A stretch of 53,660 nucleotides of DNA from Acetobacteraceae bacterium (lineage in GTDB: Bacteria; Pseudomonadota; Alphaproteobacteria; Acetobacterales; Acetobacteraceae). The stretch spans positions 1-53,660 of the forward strand of contig JASHRV010000260.1 of the NCBI GenBank assembly GCA_030037175.1, given 5' to 3'. The position numbers and the translations under genes are program-made. Below, piece by piece: positions 17,312-26,045 of this stretch (positions are counted from its first letter, which is position 1; each line of letters begins with the position of its first letter). Under the pieces are notes generated by a model. It made no database searches and was not told the DNA's origin. It was given only the letters and a program-made list of their open reading frames with translations.

Positions 17312-17550
17312 TCATCGCGCTTCACCGGCTTGCGCCGTCGCATCATCGGGGAAAATGCTCACGCCGTTTCGGGCGCAGCAAGGCCGAGGGCACCCCCCAA
17401 TTGCCACCATATAGGTCCTGCCTAGTTCTCGGTGCAGGGAGCCTGGACTGACGAGCCTGCTGCAGGCTCACATCAAGGGTGACGATCAGACGAAGCTCTT
17501 TGATGCCGATGGTTGGGCTCAAAGTGCTAGATGTTGAGTAGTTTGGAGGC
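17312..17550. other. Intergenic, no gene recognised
   Basis: No open frame with recognisable similarity on either strand. Track ORFs here (such as 17343-17606 minus) have no family features. It is probably part of the same eroded segment as the two remnants that follow. Confidence 0.5.
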
Positions 17551-17945
17551 AAGCGGGTTATCTCAGCGGTCGGTCCGGGGAGTGGCGCCTGCTCGTCCCG
17601 TGGCATCCCGTCCAGCGCGCGCCACAGCGCTTATTAGCGACGTTTGCGGGACCTGCCGGTGCAGGGTGTGCCGGTCGAGATCCGGGTTCAAGCTCCTTGC
17701 CTGCGATGCGGCAACGCCACATGTGAGCGGCGGATCCTTGCGGCACATCTGCTTGGCGTGGTCGGGCCGATACTCCGGCGCGCATGCCAGGTACTGGAAC
17801 TCATTCATTTGCTCGGACACACTGCAGGCAGGAATACCGCCGAGCGCCTCCTACGCCGTCTCGGCCTCCCGGCTCAGAGACAACGCCATCCCGCAACATC
17901 TCAAACGCCGGACCCGAATCAAACCGGTCTCGTCTCCATCTCGCT
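17551..17945 (+). mobile_element. ISL3-family transposase remnant (N-terminal part)
   Basis: Frame 1 reads a zinc-finger-like N-terminal region of an ISL3 transposase: GACSSRGIPSSARHSAY, stop, RRLRDLPVQGVPVEIRVQAPC, then RCGNATCERRILAAHLLGVV and TAERLLRRLGLP. Compare the family pattern CPxC…S.RVHSRY.R.L.DLP.QG.PV. An in-frame TAG lies at 17635-17637. After RLGLP the similarity moves to frame 2 (RDNAIPQHLKRRTR), so there is at least one frameshift. The catalytic DDE part is absent and no terminal inverted repeats were found, so this is a dead fragment. Confidence 0.65.
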
Positions 17946-17948
17946 TTG

Positions 17949-18836
17949 AGAAAATTTTTGTCACCGCGGTCCCTGACGTCTGCGTTGCTAGGCAGGTGAC
18001 ACCGCGGCTTAAGCTGAGCGGAGGGATCAGCACGAAGCTCAATAGCAGCCATATCATCCACGAACAGGAAGCGCCGATCCTGTCCTGCCTTGCGCGAGGC
18101 GACATCGATATCCAGGCGAGCGGTCTGCAGAGCGTTACGGGGGGGACTGCATGTCGATGGTGCATGCTTGGGGTGGCCTCGGCGCAACTCCCAGCCCTGA
18201 TTTCAAATCCGAAGTGTCGATCGCGTGCGGCATGGCACGCGTAACCTTGCCAGAGAGCGGCACCGATTAGGATGCGTTCGAGGCCGATTACGATATGATC
18301 CGCGACAAGATCGAGGCGCCGTTTCCAAATCTGTTCGCTGACTTCAATGCCCGAATTCGCGTCCCTGGCGGATTTCACTCTGTGATCGCCGAAGCAGCCA
18401 AGAGTGGAACATGGCAAACAGACGTGCCGACTTTCTCATCTGTGACGGCATTGCGGAAGGTTCTAATATTGCGAACTCCGCGATGTTACATTTGGTTACG
18501 ATCCTAAGCCACAACCAGTACAACGCCTGATTTATGGACTCGACAATCGCTACCGTAGCATCTTCGGAGGCGGGATGGTAGTCTTCATGAACGAGCATGA
18601 CACAGCGAACCGTCAGATCGAGCCTAATTCATTTGTCGAACTGGAATCGGTAACGGAAGGTAGTGATGTGCGCTGGATTGTAGCTGGCTTCAAAGTGCCA
18701 GCCTAGGCTACTTTACGCGGATCGATCTCAGCTTATTGTGCGGAGGCAAATAATTTTTGCAGCTGAGTTACCAAGACAAGGAAAGCGTGACCCGTTCGCA
18801 AAATCGATTCCGATCCCTGTCAGCCCAGTGCTTTAG
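17949..18836 (+). pseudogene. FdhF/YdeP-family molybdopterin oxidoreductase, decayed C-terminal part
   Basis: Pieced together across frames, the segment follows the C-terminal third of FdhF/YdeP proteins: GISTKLNSSHIIH, ILSCLARGDIDIQASGLQSV, then (after a frame change at a G7 run near 18140) CMSMVHAW, DFKSEVSIACGMARVTLP, a TAG at 18268-18270 where the family has Trp, DAFEADYDMIRDKIEA, DFNARIRVPGGFH, LVTILSHNQYN, a further frame change, LIYGLDNRYRSIFGGGMVVF and VAGFKVPA. The family C-terminus is echoed by [11 protein letters not shown], stop. Its base composition is visibly lower in GC than the flanking genes. The N-terminal two thirds are missing, replaced by the ISL3 remnant. Confidence 0.75.
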
Positions 18837-18848
18837 CGTTGGGTCCGG

Positions 18849-18876
18849 GCAGGCCGGATTCCACAACCAGGCCTGC
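18849..18876. terminator. Weak hairpin downstream of purH
   Basis: GCAGGCC/GGCCTGC with a 14-base loop lies 31 bases past the purH stop. There is no U-tract, so this is only a possible transcript 3'-end structure. Confidence 0.25.
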
Positions 18877-18906
18877 ACTCATCTATGGCATGTGGGCCGC
18901 GTTGGA

Positions 18907-20481
18907 TCAGTGCCGGAAGTGGCGCATGCCAGTGAAGACCATGGCCAATCCGGCCCGGTCGGCGGCGGCGATTACCTCATCGTCGCGGATCGAGCCACCA
19001 GGCTGAATGACAGCAGTAGCACCAGCTTCTACAATGATATCGAGCCCATCCGCGAACGGAAAGAAAGCGTCCGAAGCAGCAACACTTCCTTGTGTCAGCG
19101 ACAGATCGAGGCCGGCCGTACGCGTGGCTTCTGCTGCCTTCCATGCCCCTATGCGCGCGGCATCAACGCGGCTCATCTGGCCCGCGCCGATGCCGACTGT
19201 CACCCCATCCTTCGCGTAAACGATGGTGTTAGAGCGGACATGCTTGGCGACGCGGAATGCGAAAAGAAGGTCGGCGCGTTCGGTCGCGGTCGGAAAGCGC
19301 TTCGTCACGACCTTGAGATCGACTTCGGACGTCTGCCCGGAATCGCGCGTCTGTACGAGAAAGCCGCCAGACAGGCTGCGGAAAGTGAGACCCGGTGCCG
19401 CAGGATCGGGAAGGGAGCCGGCAAGAAGGAGCCGCAGGTTCTTCTTCCGTGCCAGAATGGCCTTTGCTTCACTGGATGCTGCGGGTGCGATGATCACTTC
19501 GGTGAAGATCGTTGCGATCTTCTGCGCCGTCGCCGCGTCGAGTTCACGATTAACGGCAACGATTCCTCCGAATGCGGAGACTGGGTCGCAGCGTAGAGCG
19601 AAGTCCCAAGCTGCAGCGAGGTTTTCTGCGCTCGCCACGCCGCAGGGATTGGCGTGCTTCACGATCACCACGCTGGGGGCCGTAAATTCCGCCACGCACT
19701 CGTACGCCGCGTCGGTATCGTTGAGATTGTTATAAGAGAGGGGCTTGCCCTGCACCTGGATCGCGCTCGCCACACCGGGACGCGTACCATTGACGTAGAA
19801 GGCCGCGTGTTGGTGCGGGTTTTCGCCGTAGCGTAGCTCCTCGCGGAGCGTGCCGGTGAGGCTGATATGAGAAGGGAAGGGCGTGCTCTCGGCTGCGGCG
19901 AACCAGGCGGTGATTGCTGCATCGTACGCCGCCGTGCGCGCGAATGCGGCGGCCGCAAGCCGGCGCCGCAGCGCGGCGGTCGTTCCACCCGTGCGCTCGA
20001 GTTCGGTGAGCACCGCCTGATATTGTGCAGGTTCGGTCAGCACAACGACGAATTCGTGGTTCTTCGCCGCGGAGCGCAGCATGGCAGGCCCACCGATATC
20101 AATGTTCTCGATACATTCGGCGAGTGGCGCGCCCCGCGCAACGGTCTCCTCGAAAGGGTAGAGATTGACTGCTACGAGGTCGATCGGCGCAATCCCATGC
20201 TTTGCCATTTCGGCTTGGTGCCGGGCGTCATCGGGCCGCCCAAGGATCCCGCCATGGATGGTGGGCACAAGCGTTTTTACCCGCCCGTCCAAAATTTCGG
20301 GGAAGCCCGTATGGGCGGCAACCTCCTTCACCGGGATGCCTGCTGCAGCGAGTGCCGCCGCGGTGCCACCTGTTGAGAGGATCTCGACGCCGCGCGCGGC
20401 GAGTGCGGCGGCGAATGGAACGAGCCCTGTCTTGTCAGAGACCGAGAGCAGGGCGCGGTGGAGCGGCAGGGAATCGGGCAT
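18907..20481 (-). CDS. purH: Bifunctional AICAR formyltransferase / IMP cyclohydrolase
   Basis: 524 residues, full length, catalysing the last two steps of purine synthesis (AICAR to FAICAR to IMP) in the cytosol. The N-terminal MGS-like cyclohydrolase domain reads [30 protein letters not shown] and [16 protein letters not shown]. The C-terminal transformylase has [27 protein letters not shown] and [29 protein letters not shown]. It is a single gene, divergent from the acyl-CoA synthetase across 157 bases; the other purine genes are not in the window. This is a housekeeping landmark next to the decayed segment. Confidence 0.98.
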   Translation of the reverse strand: MPDSLPLHRALLSVSDKTGLVPFAAALAARGVEILSTGGTAAALAAAGIPVKEVAAHTGFPEILDGRVKTLVPTIHGGILGRPDDARHQAEMAKHGIAPIDLVAVNLYPFEETVARGAPLAECIENIDIGGPAMLRSAAKNHEFVVVLTEPAQYQAVLTELERTGGTTAALRRRLAAAAFARTAAYDAAITAWFAAAESTPFPSHISLTGTLREELRYGENPHQHAAFYVNGTRPGVASAIQVQGKPLSYNNLNDTDAAYECVAEFTAPSVVIVKHANPCGVASAENLAAAWDFALRCDPVSAFGGIVAVNRELDAATAQKIATIFTEVIIAPAASSEAKAILARKKNLRLLLAGSLPDPAAPGLTFRSLSGGFLVQTRDSGQTSEVDLKVVTKRFPTATERADLLFAFRVAKHVRSNTIVYAKDGVTVGIGAGQMSRVDAARIGAWKAAEATRTAGLDLSLTQGSVAASDAFFPFADGLDIIVEAGATAVIQPGGSIRDDEVIAAADRAGLAMVFTGMRHFRH

Positions 20482-20638
20482 TGAGCACTCGCTAATCAGG
20501 ATTCAAAGCTTCGCGCGTTCAGGCCAGGCAGATCCGGCGGATAGACGGAAATATCCGTGAGGTCCAGATTGTAGGCTACGTGCGGCGCCTGGCGCTCCGC
20601 AGCCTCGCGTCAATGATACCCGGAAGAGCGTCCATCCC

Positions 20639-22765
20639 ATGCCCGAAGGCAGCCAGACAGAAGACCGTTTTGCGAGTCTCTCCGCGCTTCTTGTGCCGCG
20701 TTCCGTTGCAGTCATTGGGGCCTCGGCGGACCCAAGGCGAATCGGCGGTCGGCCGATCGCCTATATGCGGGCCCGAGGCTTCGGTGGCGCCATCCTTCCC
20801 GTCAATCCAAAGCGGGCCGAGATCCAGGGCTTTCGTACCTACCCCGACATCGCTTCGCTACCGTTCGTTCCGGACGTCGCCATTGTTGCCCTGCCGGCGG
20901 CGCTGGTCGAGGCCGCGGTGGCCGAACTCGCGGCGCTCGGCGTGCGCGGAGTAGTCGTCTTTTCTGCCGGCTTCGCCGAGGTGGACGAGGCGGGTGCAGC
21001 GAGCCAGGCTCGCATCGCTGCCACCGCGCACGCAGCCGGGATGCGCCTCCTCGGCCCCAATGCGCTCGGCCTCTTCAACGCGCGGATCGGCTGGTTCGCG
21101 ACTTTCTCTGCTTCGTTGGAGAGCTTCTGGCCCATACACGGACGCATCGCAATCGCCAGCCAGTCGGGTGCCTTCGGTACGCATCTCTTCGCCGCCGCGG
21201 CAACTCGCGGCCTCGGCACCCCCATCTGCGTGACCACCGGCAACGAGGCCGACGTCACCTTGGGTGAAGCGATCGGCTGGCTCGCTGCTGACCCCGGGAC
21301 TGACGTGATCGCCGCCGCCGCGGAGGGAGTCCGCAAGCCGGAGACCTTCCTTGCCGCCCTGGCAGCAGCTCGTGCCGCGCGAAAGCCCGTTATCGTGATG
21401 AAAGCTGGTAGGAGTGCACTCGGGCAGCAGTCCGCGCGCTCGCATACCGCCGCGATCGCCGGCGACGATGCGGTATTCAACGCCGTGCTCGCCGAGTTCG
21501 GCGCAGTCCGAGCGGAATGCGCAGAGCAGCTGCTGGATTTCGCCTATGCCGCGACGCAGCGTGTCTATCCCGCGCGCAACACGCTCGGAGTCCTCACCGT
21601 GAGTGGCGGCGCTGGTGTGCTGATCGCCGATGAAGCCGCTGCGCTCGGGCTTTCCATGCCACCTCTCTCTGAGGCTTCACAATCGGCGCTAAGGGAAGCG
21701 GTGCCCTTCTCCGCCCCTCTCAATCCGATCGATTGCACCGCCCAGGTATTCAATGAGCCTGCGCTCATCAGCCGGTTTGCGGAAACTATGCTGGCAGAGG
21801 GAGGCACCGAAAGCCTCTATCGCTCGGTGCTTGCCTTCTTCAGCCAGACCGGTGGCGCGCCGGCGATCGCGCCGGGGTTGCGAAGCACGCTGGGCGCCCT
21901 CCGTGCCCACTACCCGGGCCGTCTCTACGCCCTGTCGGTGATCGCGCCGGAATCACGCGTGCGCGAATACGAAAAGGATGGGTTTCTCGTCTTCGAGGAG
22001 CCGGTGCGGGCAGTGCGCGCGATCCACGCCATGGGCCGCATCGGTGCAGCTTTTGCAGCGATGCCTCCCGAAAAGCCGTCGCTGCCGGATGTGGTGCTTC
22101 CGGCGCAAACACCTAACGAAGCGGAGGCGAAGCGCCTTCTTGGTAGTGCCGGGATCGCCATCGTGCCCGAGCAGATTGCCGCGACTGCCGAAGAAGCCAT
22201 GCGCGCGGCCGAAGCGTTGGGCTACCCGGTGGTGATGAAAATCCTCTCGTCCGACATTCCGCACAAATCCGAGATCGGTGGCGTACTGCTCGACCTCGCC
22301 GACGTAGCCGCTGTGCGGGAGGGCTTTGCTGTGTTGTTCGCCCGCGCTCGGTCAGCGGTCCCGAGCGCCCGTATCGAGGGGGTGCTGGTTGCGCGTGAGA
22401 TTCGTGGTGCCCGCGAGTGCATCCTCGGCGTACACCGCGACCCCTGCTTTGGTCCTATCGCGATGTTCGGCCTTGGCGGTGTGTTCGCGGAGGTGCTCGG
22501 GGATGTGGTATTCCATCGCTGTCCGTTCGATGAGAAGGCAGCGCGGCAGATGATAGGTGCAGTGCGCGGCGCTCCCCTGCTCACGGGTGTTCGGGGGCAG
22601 AGACCCGCGGACATCGCGGCGCTCGCGCAGATGCTGGCGCGCCTTTCCGCTTTCGCTACCGCCGCCGGCCCTCGCCTCGTATCGATCGACCTCAACCCTG
22701 TGCTTGCGTTGCCGGAAGAAGGGGGCGCCTTCGCGGCCGACGCCGTGATCGAGATCGGGGACTGA
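20639..22765 (+). CDS. Acyl-CoA synthetase (NDP-forming), acetate-CoA ligase family
   Basis: 708-residue single-chain ADP-forming acyl-CoA synthetase. The CoA-binding domain is near residues 12-140 (PRSVAVIGASADPRRIGGRP). The succinyl-CoA-ligase-like domain has the phosphorylatable His in QQSARSHTAAIAGDD. The ATP-grasp domain is near 490-708 (GYPVVMKILSSDIPHKSEIGG; GLGGVFAEVLGDVVFHRCPF). It activates a short or aromatic carboxylate, or makes ATP from its thioester. It leads a four-gene run with 4-base to near-zero gaps into a hydratase and a CoA-transferase, which argues for a peripheral acid-degradation pathway. Confidence 0.9.
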   Translation: MPEGSQTEDRFASLSALLVPRSVAVIGASADPRRIGGRPIAYMRARGFGGAILPVNPKRAEIQGFRTYPDIASLPFVPDVAIVALPAALVEAAVAELAALGVRGVVVFSAGFAEVDEAGAASQARIAATAHAAGMRLLGPNALGLFNARIGWFATFSASLESFWPIHGRIAIASQSGAFGTHLFAAAATRGLGTPICVTTGNEADVTLGEAIGWLAADPGTDVIAAAAEGVRKPETFLAALAAARAARKPVIVMKAGRSALGQQSARSHTAAIAGDDAVFNAVLAEFGAVRAECAEQLLDFAYAATQRVYPARNTLGVLTVSGGAGVLIADEAAALGLSMPPLSEASQSALREAVPFSAPLNPIDCTAQVFNEPALISRFAETMLAEGGTESLYRSVLAFFSQTGGAPAIAPGLRSTLGALRAHYPGRLYALSVIAPESRVREYEKDGFLVFEEPVRAVRAIHAMGRIGAAFAAMPPEKPSLPDVVLPAQTPNEAEAKRLLGSAGIAIVPEQIAATAEEAMRAAEALGYPVVMKILSSDIPHKSEIGGVLLDLADVAAVREGFAVLFARARSAVPSARIEGVLVAREIRGARECILGVHRDPCFGPIAMFGLGGVFAEVLGDVVFHRCPFDEKAARQMIGAVRGAPLLTGVRGQRPADIAALAQMLARLSAFATAAGPRLVSIDLNPVLALPEEGGAFAADAVIEIGD

Positions 22766-22769
22766 CGGC

Positions 22770-23639
22770 GTGGCGATCGATTACGAAACGCTTCGGTACT
22801 TCCCAATTCCGGAGATCCGCCAAACGCTCACGAAGCGCGATACGATTCTTTATGCGCTTTCGATTGGCCTTGGCCAGGATCCGACGGACGTACGCCAGCT
22901 GGACTTCGTCGATCATCATAAAGCGCTCAAGGCGATGCCGAGCATGGCTGTGGTGCTTGGTCATCCTGGCTTCTGGCTTGCCGATCCTGCTACCACCGTG
23001 GACGCGCTGCGGCTCGTCCATGGTGAGCAAGGCATCCGCATCCATCATCCGTTGCCGGTCGAGGGCGGAATCGTCGGGCGGACGCGTGTTGTCGGACTGA
23101 TCGACAAAGGCGCGGGCGCGGCAGCGCTCCTTTATACCGAGAAGGAAGTGGTCGAGACGGCGACCGGCCAGCTCCTCGCCACCACCGCGAGCACCACCTT
23201 CCTGCGCGGCCAAGGAGGTTTCGGCGGCCCCGCCGGCCCGGTAAAGCCCGCCCATCCTCTACCTGAAGGCGCTCCGGACCTTGTCATCGACCGCGCAACA
23301 CGCCCAGAACAAGCACTTTACTACCGCCTCAACGGTGACGACAACCCCCTGCACGCCGATCCCGCTGTCGCGGCGAGGGCCGGGTTTCCCCGCCCAATCC
23401 TGCACGGACTCTGCACGCTCGGCGTGGTCTGCCACGCTCTCGTCGCAAGCCTCGCCGACTACGACGCCACGCGGCTCAGCGCGCTCGATCTCCGCTTCTC
23501 CGCCCCTGTCTTCCCGGGTGAGACGATCCGCACTGAGATCTGGCGCTCCGGCGCATTTCAGGCACGCGCAATTGAACGTGACGTCCTCGTCATCACCCAT
23601 GGGCGGGCGGAATTCAGCCTCATGAGCAGCAAACCATGA
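22770..23639 (+). CDS. MaoC-like enoyl-CoA hydratase 2 (double hot-dog)
   Basis: 289 residues with GTG start, 4 bases after the synthetase stop. The N-terminal hot-dog half (ALSIGLGQDPTDVRQLDFV; HGEQGIRIHHPLPVEGGIVG) and C-terminal half carry the hydratase-2 motif YRLNGDDNPLHADPAVAARA, then FPRPILHGLC, with catalytic Asp/Asn and His. It resembles the hydratase domain of peroxisomal multifunctional enzyme 2. It is expected to hydrate a 2-enoyl-CoA to the (R)-3-hydroxyacyl-CoA. It overlaps the next gene by 4 bases (ATGA). Confidence 0.88.
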   Translation: MAIDYETLRYFPIPEIRQTLTKRDTILYALSIGLGQDPTDVRQLDFVDHHKALKAMPSMAVVLGHPGFWLADPATTVDALRLVHGEQGIRIHHPLPVEGGIVGRTRVVGLIDKGAGAAALLYTEKEVVETATGQLLATTASTTFLRGQGGFGGPAGPVKPAHPLPEGAPDLVIDRATRPEQALYYRLNGDDNPLHADPAVAARAGFPRPILHGLCTLGVVCHALVASLADYDATRLSALDLRFSAPVFPGETIRTEIWRSGAFQARAIERDVLVITHGRAEFSLMSSKP

Positions 23640-24334
23640 TCGACAAGTTCGTGGACAGCATGGCGGAGGCAATGGCGGGGATCCGGGACGGCTCGGTTGT
23701 CCTACTCGGTGGCTTTGGCCAAGTCGGCCAGCCTGATGCGCTGATCGACGGTTTGATTGCCCAAGGTGCGAAAGACCTTACCGTGGTCGCCAACAATGCA
23801 GGGACCGGGCACACCGGACTCGCGCGGCTGATGGAGCTCCGTCGGGTTCGGCGCATCGTCTGCAGCTTTCCCCGCAGTGCAGGCTCGGTGGTTTTCGAGG
23901 CGCTCTATTCGGCAGGAGAAATCGAGCTTGAGATCGTGCCCCAAGGCACGCTTGCCGAGCGCATCCGCGCCGCCGGCGCGGGTATCGCCGCTTTCTTCAC
24001 GCCCACGGCTGTGGGCACGCGACTCGCCGAAGGCAAGGAGCAGCGCGAAATCAATGGCCGCACCTACGTGCTCGAAAGTGCACTTGCCGGCGATGTGGCC
24101 CTGGTCGAGGCGTGGCGCGCGGACCGCTTCGGCAATCTCACCTACCGAGAATCCGCACGCAACTTTAACCCGATCATGGCTACGGCGGCCAAGCTCACCA
24201 TTGTTCAGACCCAGCAGACGATTCTTGCCGGCTCACTGCATCCCGAAGTCATCGTGACACCGGGGATCTTCGTCGATCGGGTGCTGCACGTGCCCTATGC
24301 TATGCAGACCGAGATGGGAGGACCCGATGCCTGA
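23636..24334 (+). CDS. 3-oxoacid CoA-transferase subunit A (SCOT/PcaI type)
   Basis: 232-residue alpha subunit. VLLGGFGQVGQPDALIDGL is the type I CoA-transferase A signature (GGFG near residues 23-26), followed by LTVVANNAGTG and [20 protein letters not shown]. It moves CoA from succinyl-CoA or acetyl-CoA to a 3-oxoacid such as 3-oxoadipate or acetoacetate. Gene order (synthetase, hydratase, transferase) does not identify the acid. It is coupled to subunit B by an 8-base overlap. Confidence 0.92.
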   Translation: MIDKFVDSMAEAMAGIRDGSVVLLGGFGQVGQPDALIDGLIAQGAKDLTVVANNAGTGHTGLARLMELRRVRRIVCSFPRSAGSVVFEALYSAGEIELEIVPQGTLAERIRAAGAGIAAFFTPTAVGTRLAEGKEQREINGRTYVLESALAGDVALVEAWRADRFGNLTYRESARNFNPIMATAAKLTIVQTQQTILAGSLHPEVIVTPGIFVDRVLHVPYAMQTEMGGPDA

Positions 24335-24992
24335 TACGGCGCCCGCGAGTATCGCTGCGCTCGATCGCCATGGGATCGCTGCGCGGATCGCGCGCGACAT
24401 TCCCGAGGGGTGGTACGTGAATCTCGGCATCGGCATCCCGACCCTAGTTGCCGAGCATGTGCCCCTTCAGCGTGAGGTGATTTTCCATTCCGAGAACGGA
24501 GTCCTTGGCGTAGGGCCTTCACCAGCGCCCGGCGCGGTCAATCCCTGGCTGATCAATGCCGGAAAGCAACCCGTCACGCTGCGGCCAGGCGGCGCCTTCA
24601 TTCATCACGCGGACAGCTTCGCGATCATTCGTGGCAATCATCTCGACCTTTGCGTGCTAGGTGCCTTTGAGGTGGCGGAGAACGGTGACATTGCCAACTG
24701 GGCGACGGGGAAGAACGACGCCGCTTCGGCAGTCGGCGGGGCAATGGACCTCGCCGTCGGAGCGAAGCGGCTTTGGGTCGCAATGGAACACACGACGAAG
24801 GACGGGATGCCACGGCTTGTCGAACGCTGCACCTATCCACTAACCGCCTCTGGTGCCGTCAAACGCGTATACACGAACCTTGCGATGCTCGAGATAACAC
24901 CGCGCGGCTTTGTTGTGCTCGAGATGGTCCGTGGACTCGATTTCGAGCAACTCCAGAGGTCCACCGGCGCACAGCTCTTCCACCCGGAATAA
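24327..24992 (+). CDS. 3-oxoacid CoA-transferase subunit B (SCOT/PcaJ type)
   Basis: 221-residue beta subunit. WYVNLGIGIPTLVAEHVP and the catalytic glutamate in FHSENGVLGVGP identify the family, with KNDAASAVGGAMDLAVGAKR and the C-terminal ITPRGFVVLEMVRGLDFEQLQ. The track start at 24297 is too early; ATG 24327 is preceded by GGGAGGA and lies in the overlap with subunit A. It forms the heterotetramer with the preceding gene product. It ends 18 bases from the convergent small lipoprotein gene. Confidence 0.93.
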   Translation: MPDTAPASIAALDRHGIAARIARDIPEGWYVNLGIGIPTLVAEHVPLQREVIFHSENGVLGVGPSPAPGAVNPWLINAGKQPVTLRPGGAFIHHADSFAIIRGNHLDLCVLGAFEVAENGDIANWATGKNDAASAVGGAMDLAVGAKRLWVAMEHTTKDGMPRLVERCTYPLTASGAVKRVYTNLAMLEITPRGFVVLEMVRGLDFEQLQRSTGAQLFHPE

Positions 24993-25010
24993 GGCTTGCC
25001 CGATACAGTC

Positions 25011-25193
25011 CTAATGGTTCGACGCGCCGATGGCGTTTGTCATCTCCCCGTTCATATGAACCATGAAGGATCCCGGCGCCGCCGGCGGGGAGGACGCCTT
25101 CGCAATTGTTGCCGCGTTGCTGCAGCCGCTTAGGGCAACAAGCGCCGTGACGATCATGCCGGCAATCATGCTGTTGCCCCATCCCGCCTTCAC
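25011..25193 (-). CDS. Putative small lipoprotein
   Basis: 60-residue ORF starting GTG in a 4-base overlap with the kinase stop (an internal ATG gives 52 residues). The N-terminus MIAGMIVTALVALSGCSN is a textbook signal peptide with lipobox LSGC, leaving a mature peptide of about 37 residues. No family recognised. The coupling to the kinase and the lipobox are the only support; it could be chance, so its confidence is moderate. Confidence 0.5.
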   Translation of the reverse strand: MKAGWGNSMIAGMIVTALVALSGCSNAATIAKASSPPAAPGSFMVHMNGEMTNAIGASNH

Positions 25194-25897
25194 GGCTCGA
25201 TCTCTATTTCCGTTCGCGCAACGCGGGAGCGCTCAGGCGGTCGGATCTTCTCATCTGGCAGGCGCACTTCGACCACCGTCTGCGGATAAGTCGTAACCTT
25301 TACGATCCCTCCTTCGGCGCGCGCCAGTTCCTCGACCAATTCAAGCCCTTCCCCGAACCGTGTCGGGTTCTCCGTCTGCCAGCCGTCGTTAGCAACTGAA
25401 AGAACCGTGCTGCCTCCTGCCGCGCGAAAAAGCCACACTGATATGCGTCCGAGCAACCGCATATGCATGCCATGTTTGACTGCATTGCCCACGAGCTCGT
25501 AGGCAATCCGGAGGATCGTCTCTTCCCGTTCGGGCGACCAGCCGTCCATCGCGGTAACATCGAGGCGAATGATCTGCGTTGTGTCGGTATAGAGAGCGAT
25601 CACGCTTTCAGCGAGAGATTGCAGCCGCACAAACAGAGGCTCAAGGCCCCGGGTGAAGCCGAACAGGGCGTCGGAGATCGCCGCGGCCAGCTCGATCCGG
25701 CGCGCAACCTCGTGCGCGAGGCGCTGATTTTCAAGGTTTTCGCTAACTCCCGGCGCCTCCAGCACGTGGATCAAGATCCGCTGCAGCGCGTTCTTCGTTT
25801 GATGCCGTAGCTGCCGGAACTCGATGGGTTCGACATTTCGGCGGGATGAAAGCCCATCCGGGGCGGCCTTTTCCTCTGCCAGGTACGATGTGGGCAT
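25190..25897 (-). CDS. Soluble sensor histidine kinase (HisKA_2/HWE-like)
   Basis: 235 residues with no membrane segment and no sensory domain. The phosphoacceptor-like H-box FRQLRHQTKNALQRI lies near residues 27-41. The ATPase part has N-box RIAYELVGNAVKHGMHM and G-box RFGEGLELVEELARAEGG. The short form resembles the kinase core of HisKA_2/HWE enzymes. ATG 25897 has GGAGG 9 bases upstream. No cognate receiver protein is in the window. It is divergent from the DUF6502-like gene, across two identical-geometry palindromes, so both sides may share control. Confidence 0.75.
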   Translation of the reverse strand: MPTSYLAEEKAAPDGLSSRRNVEPIEFRQLRHQTKNALQRILIHVLEAPGVSENLENQRLAHEVARRIELAAAISDALFGFTRGLEPLFVRLQSLAESVIALYTDTTQIIRLDVTAMDGWSPEREETILRIAYELVGNAVKHGMHMRLLGRISVWLFRAAGGSTVLSVANDGWQTENPTRFGEGLELVEELARAEGGIVKVTTYPQTVVEVRLPDEKIRPPERSRVARTEIEIEP

Positions 25898-25946
25898 CGG
25901 CTCGTCCTCCGGTCATTGACGAAACAACGAGTGGGTGGCACACTAG

Positions 25947-25965
25947 CGTGGGAAAAATACCCACG
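25947..25965. promoter_or_regulatory. Operator-like palindrome 1 (GTGGG-N7-CCCAC)
   Basis: CGTGGG-AAAAATA-CCCACG is a perfect 6-base-arm dyad in the 148-bp kinase/DUF6502 divergent region. Its A/T centre and the matching second site 40 bp away suggest a dimeric regulator binding on one helical face. Confidence 0.6.
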
Positions 25966-25987
25966 TCAAGTGCAGCCGGCGGCTGGT

Positions 25988-26004
25988 GTGGGTTCTGTTC
26001 CCAC
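25988..26004. promoter_or_regulatory. Operator-like palindrome 2 (GTGGG-N7-CCCAC)
   Basis: GTGGG-TTCTGTT-CCCAC has the same arms and spacer as site 1, with centres 40 bp apart (about four helical turns). It begins at an alternative GTG start of the DUF6502-like frame, which argues for the downstream ATG at 26046. Confidence 0.6.
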
Positions 26005-26045
26005 GCATTTGTGCTATCGAGCATTTTGTCCTTCGCGCCAACCGG

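Noticed and set aside
17531-18244. 237-residue ORF taken as a new gene
   Set aside because: Its parts match two different decayed families in changing frames, so it is a chance open frame across pseudogenes.
24859-25182. 107-residue minus-strand ORF
   Set aside because: It overlaps the CoA-transferase end and the small lipoprotein in another frame and has no recognisable feature.
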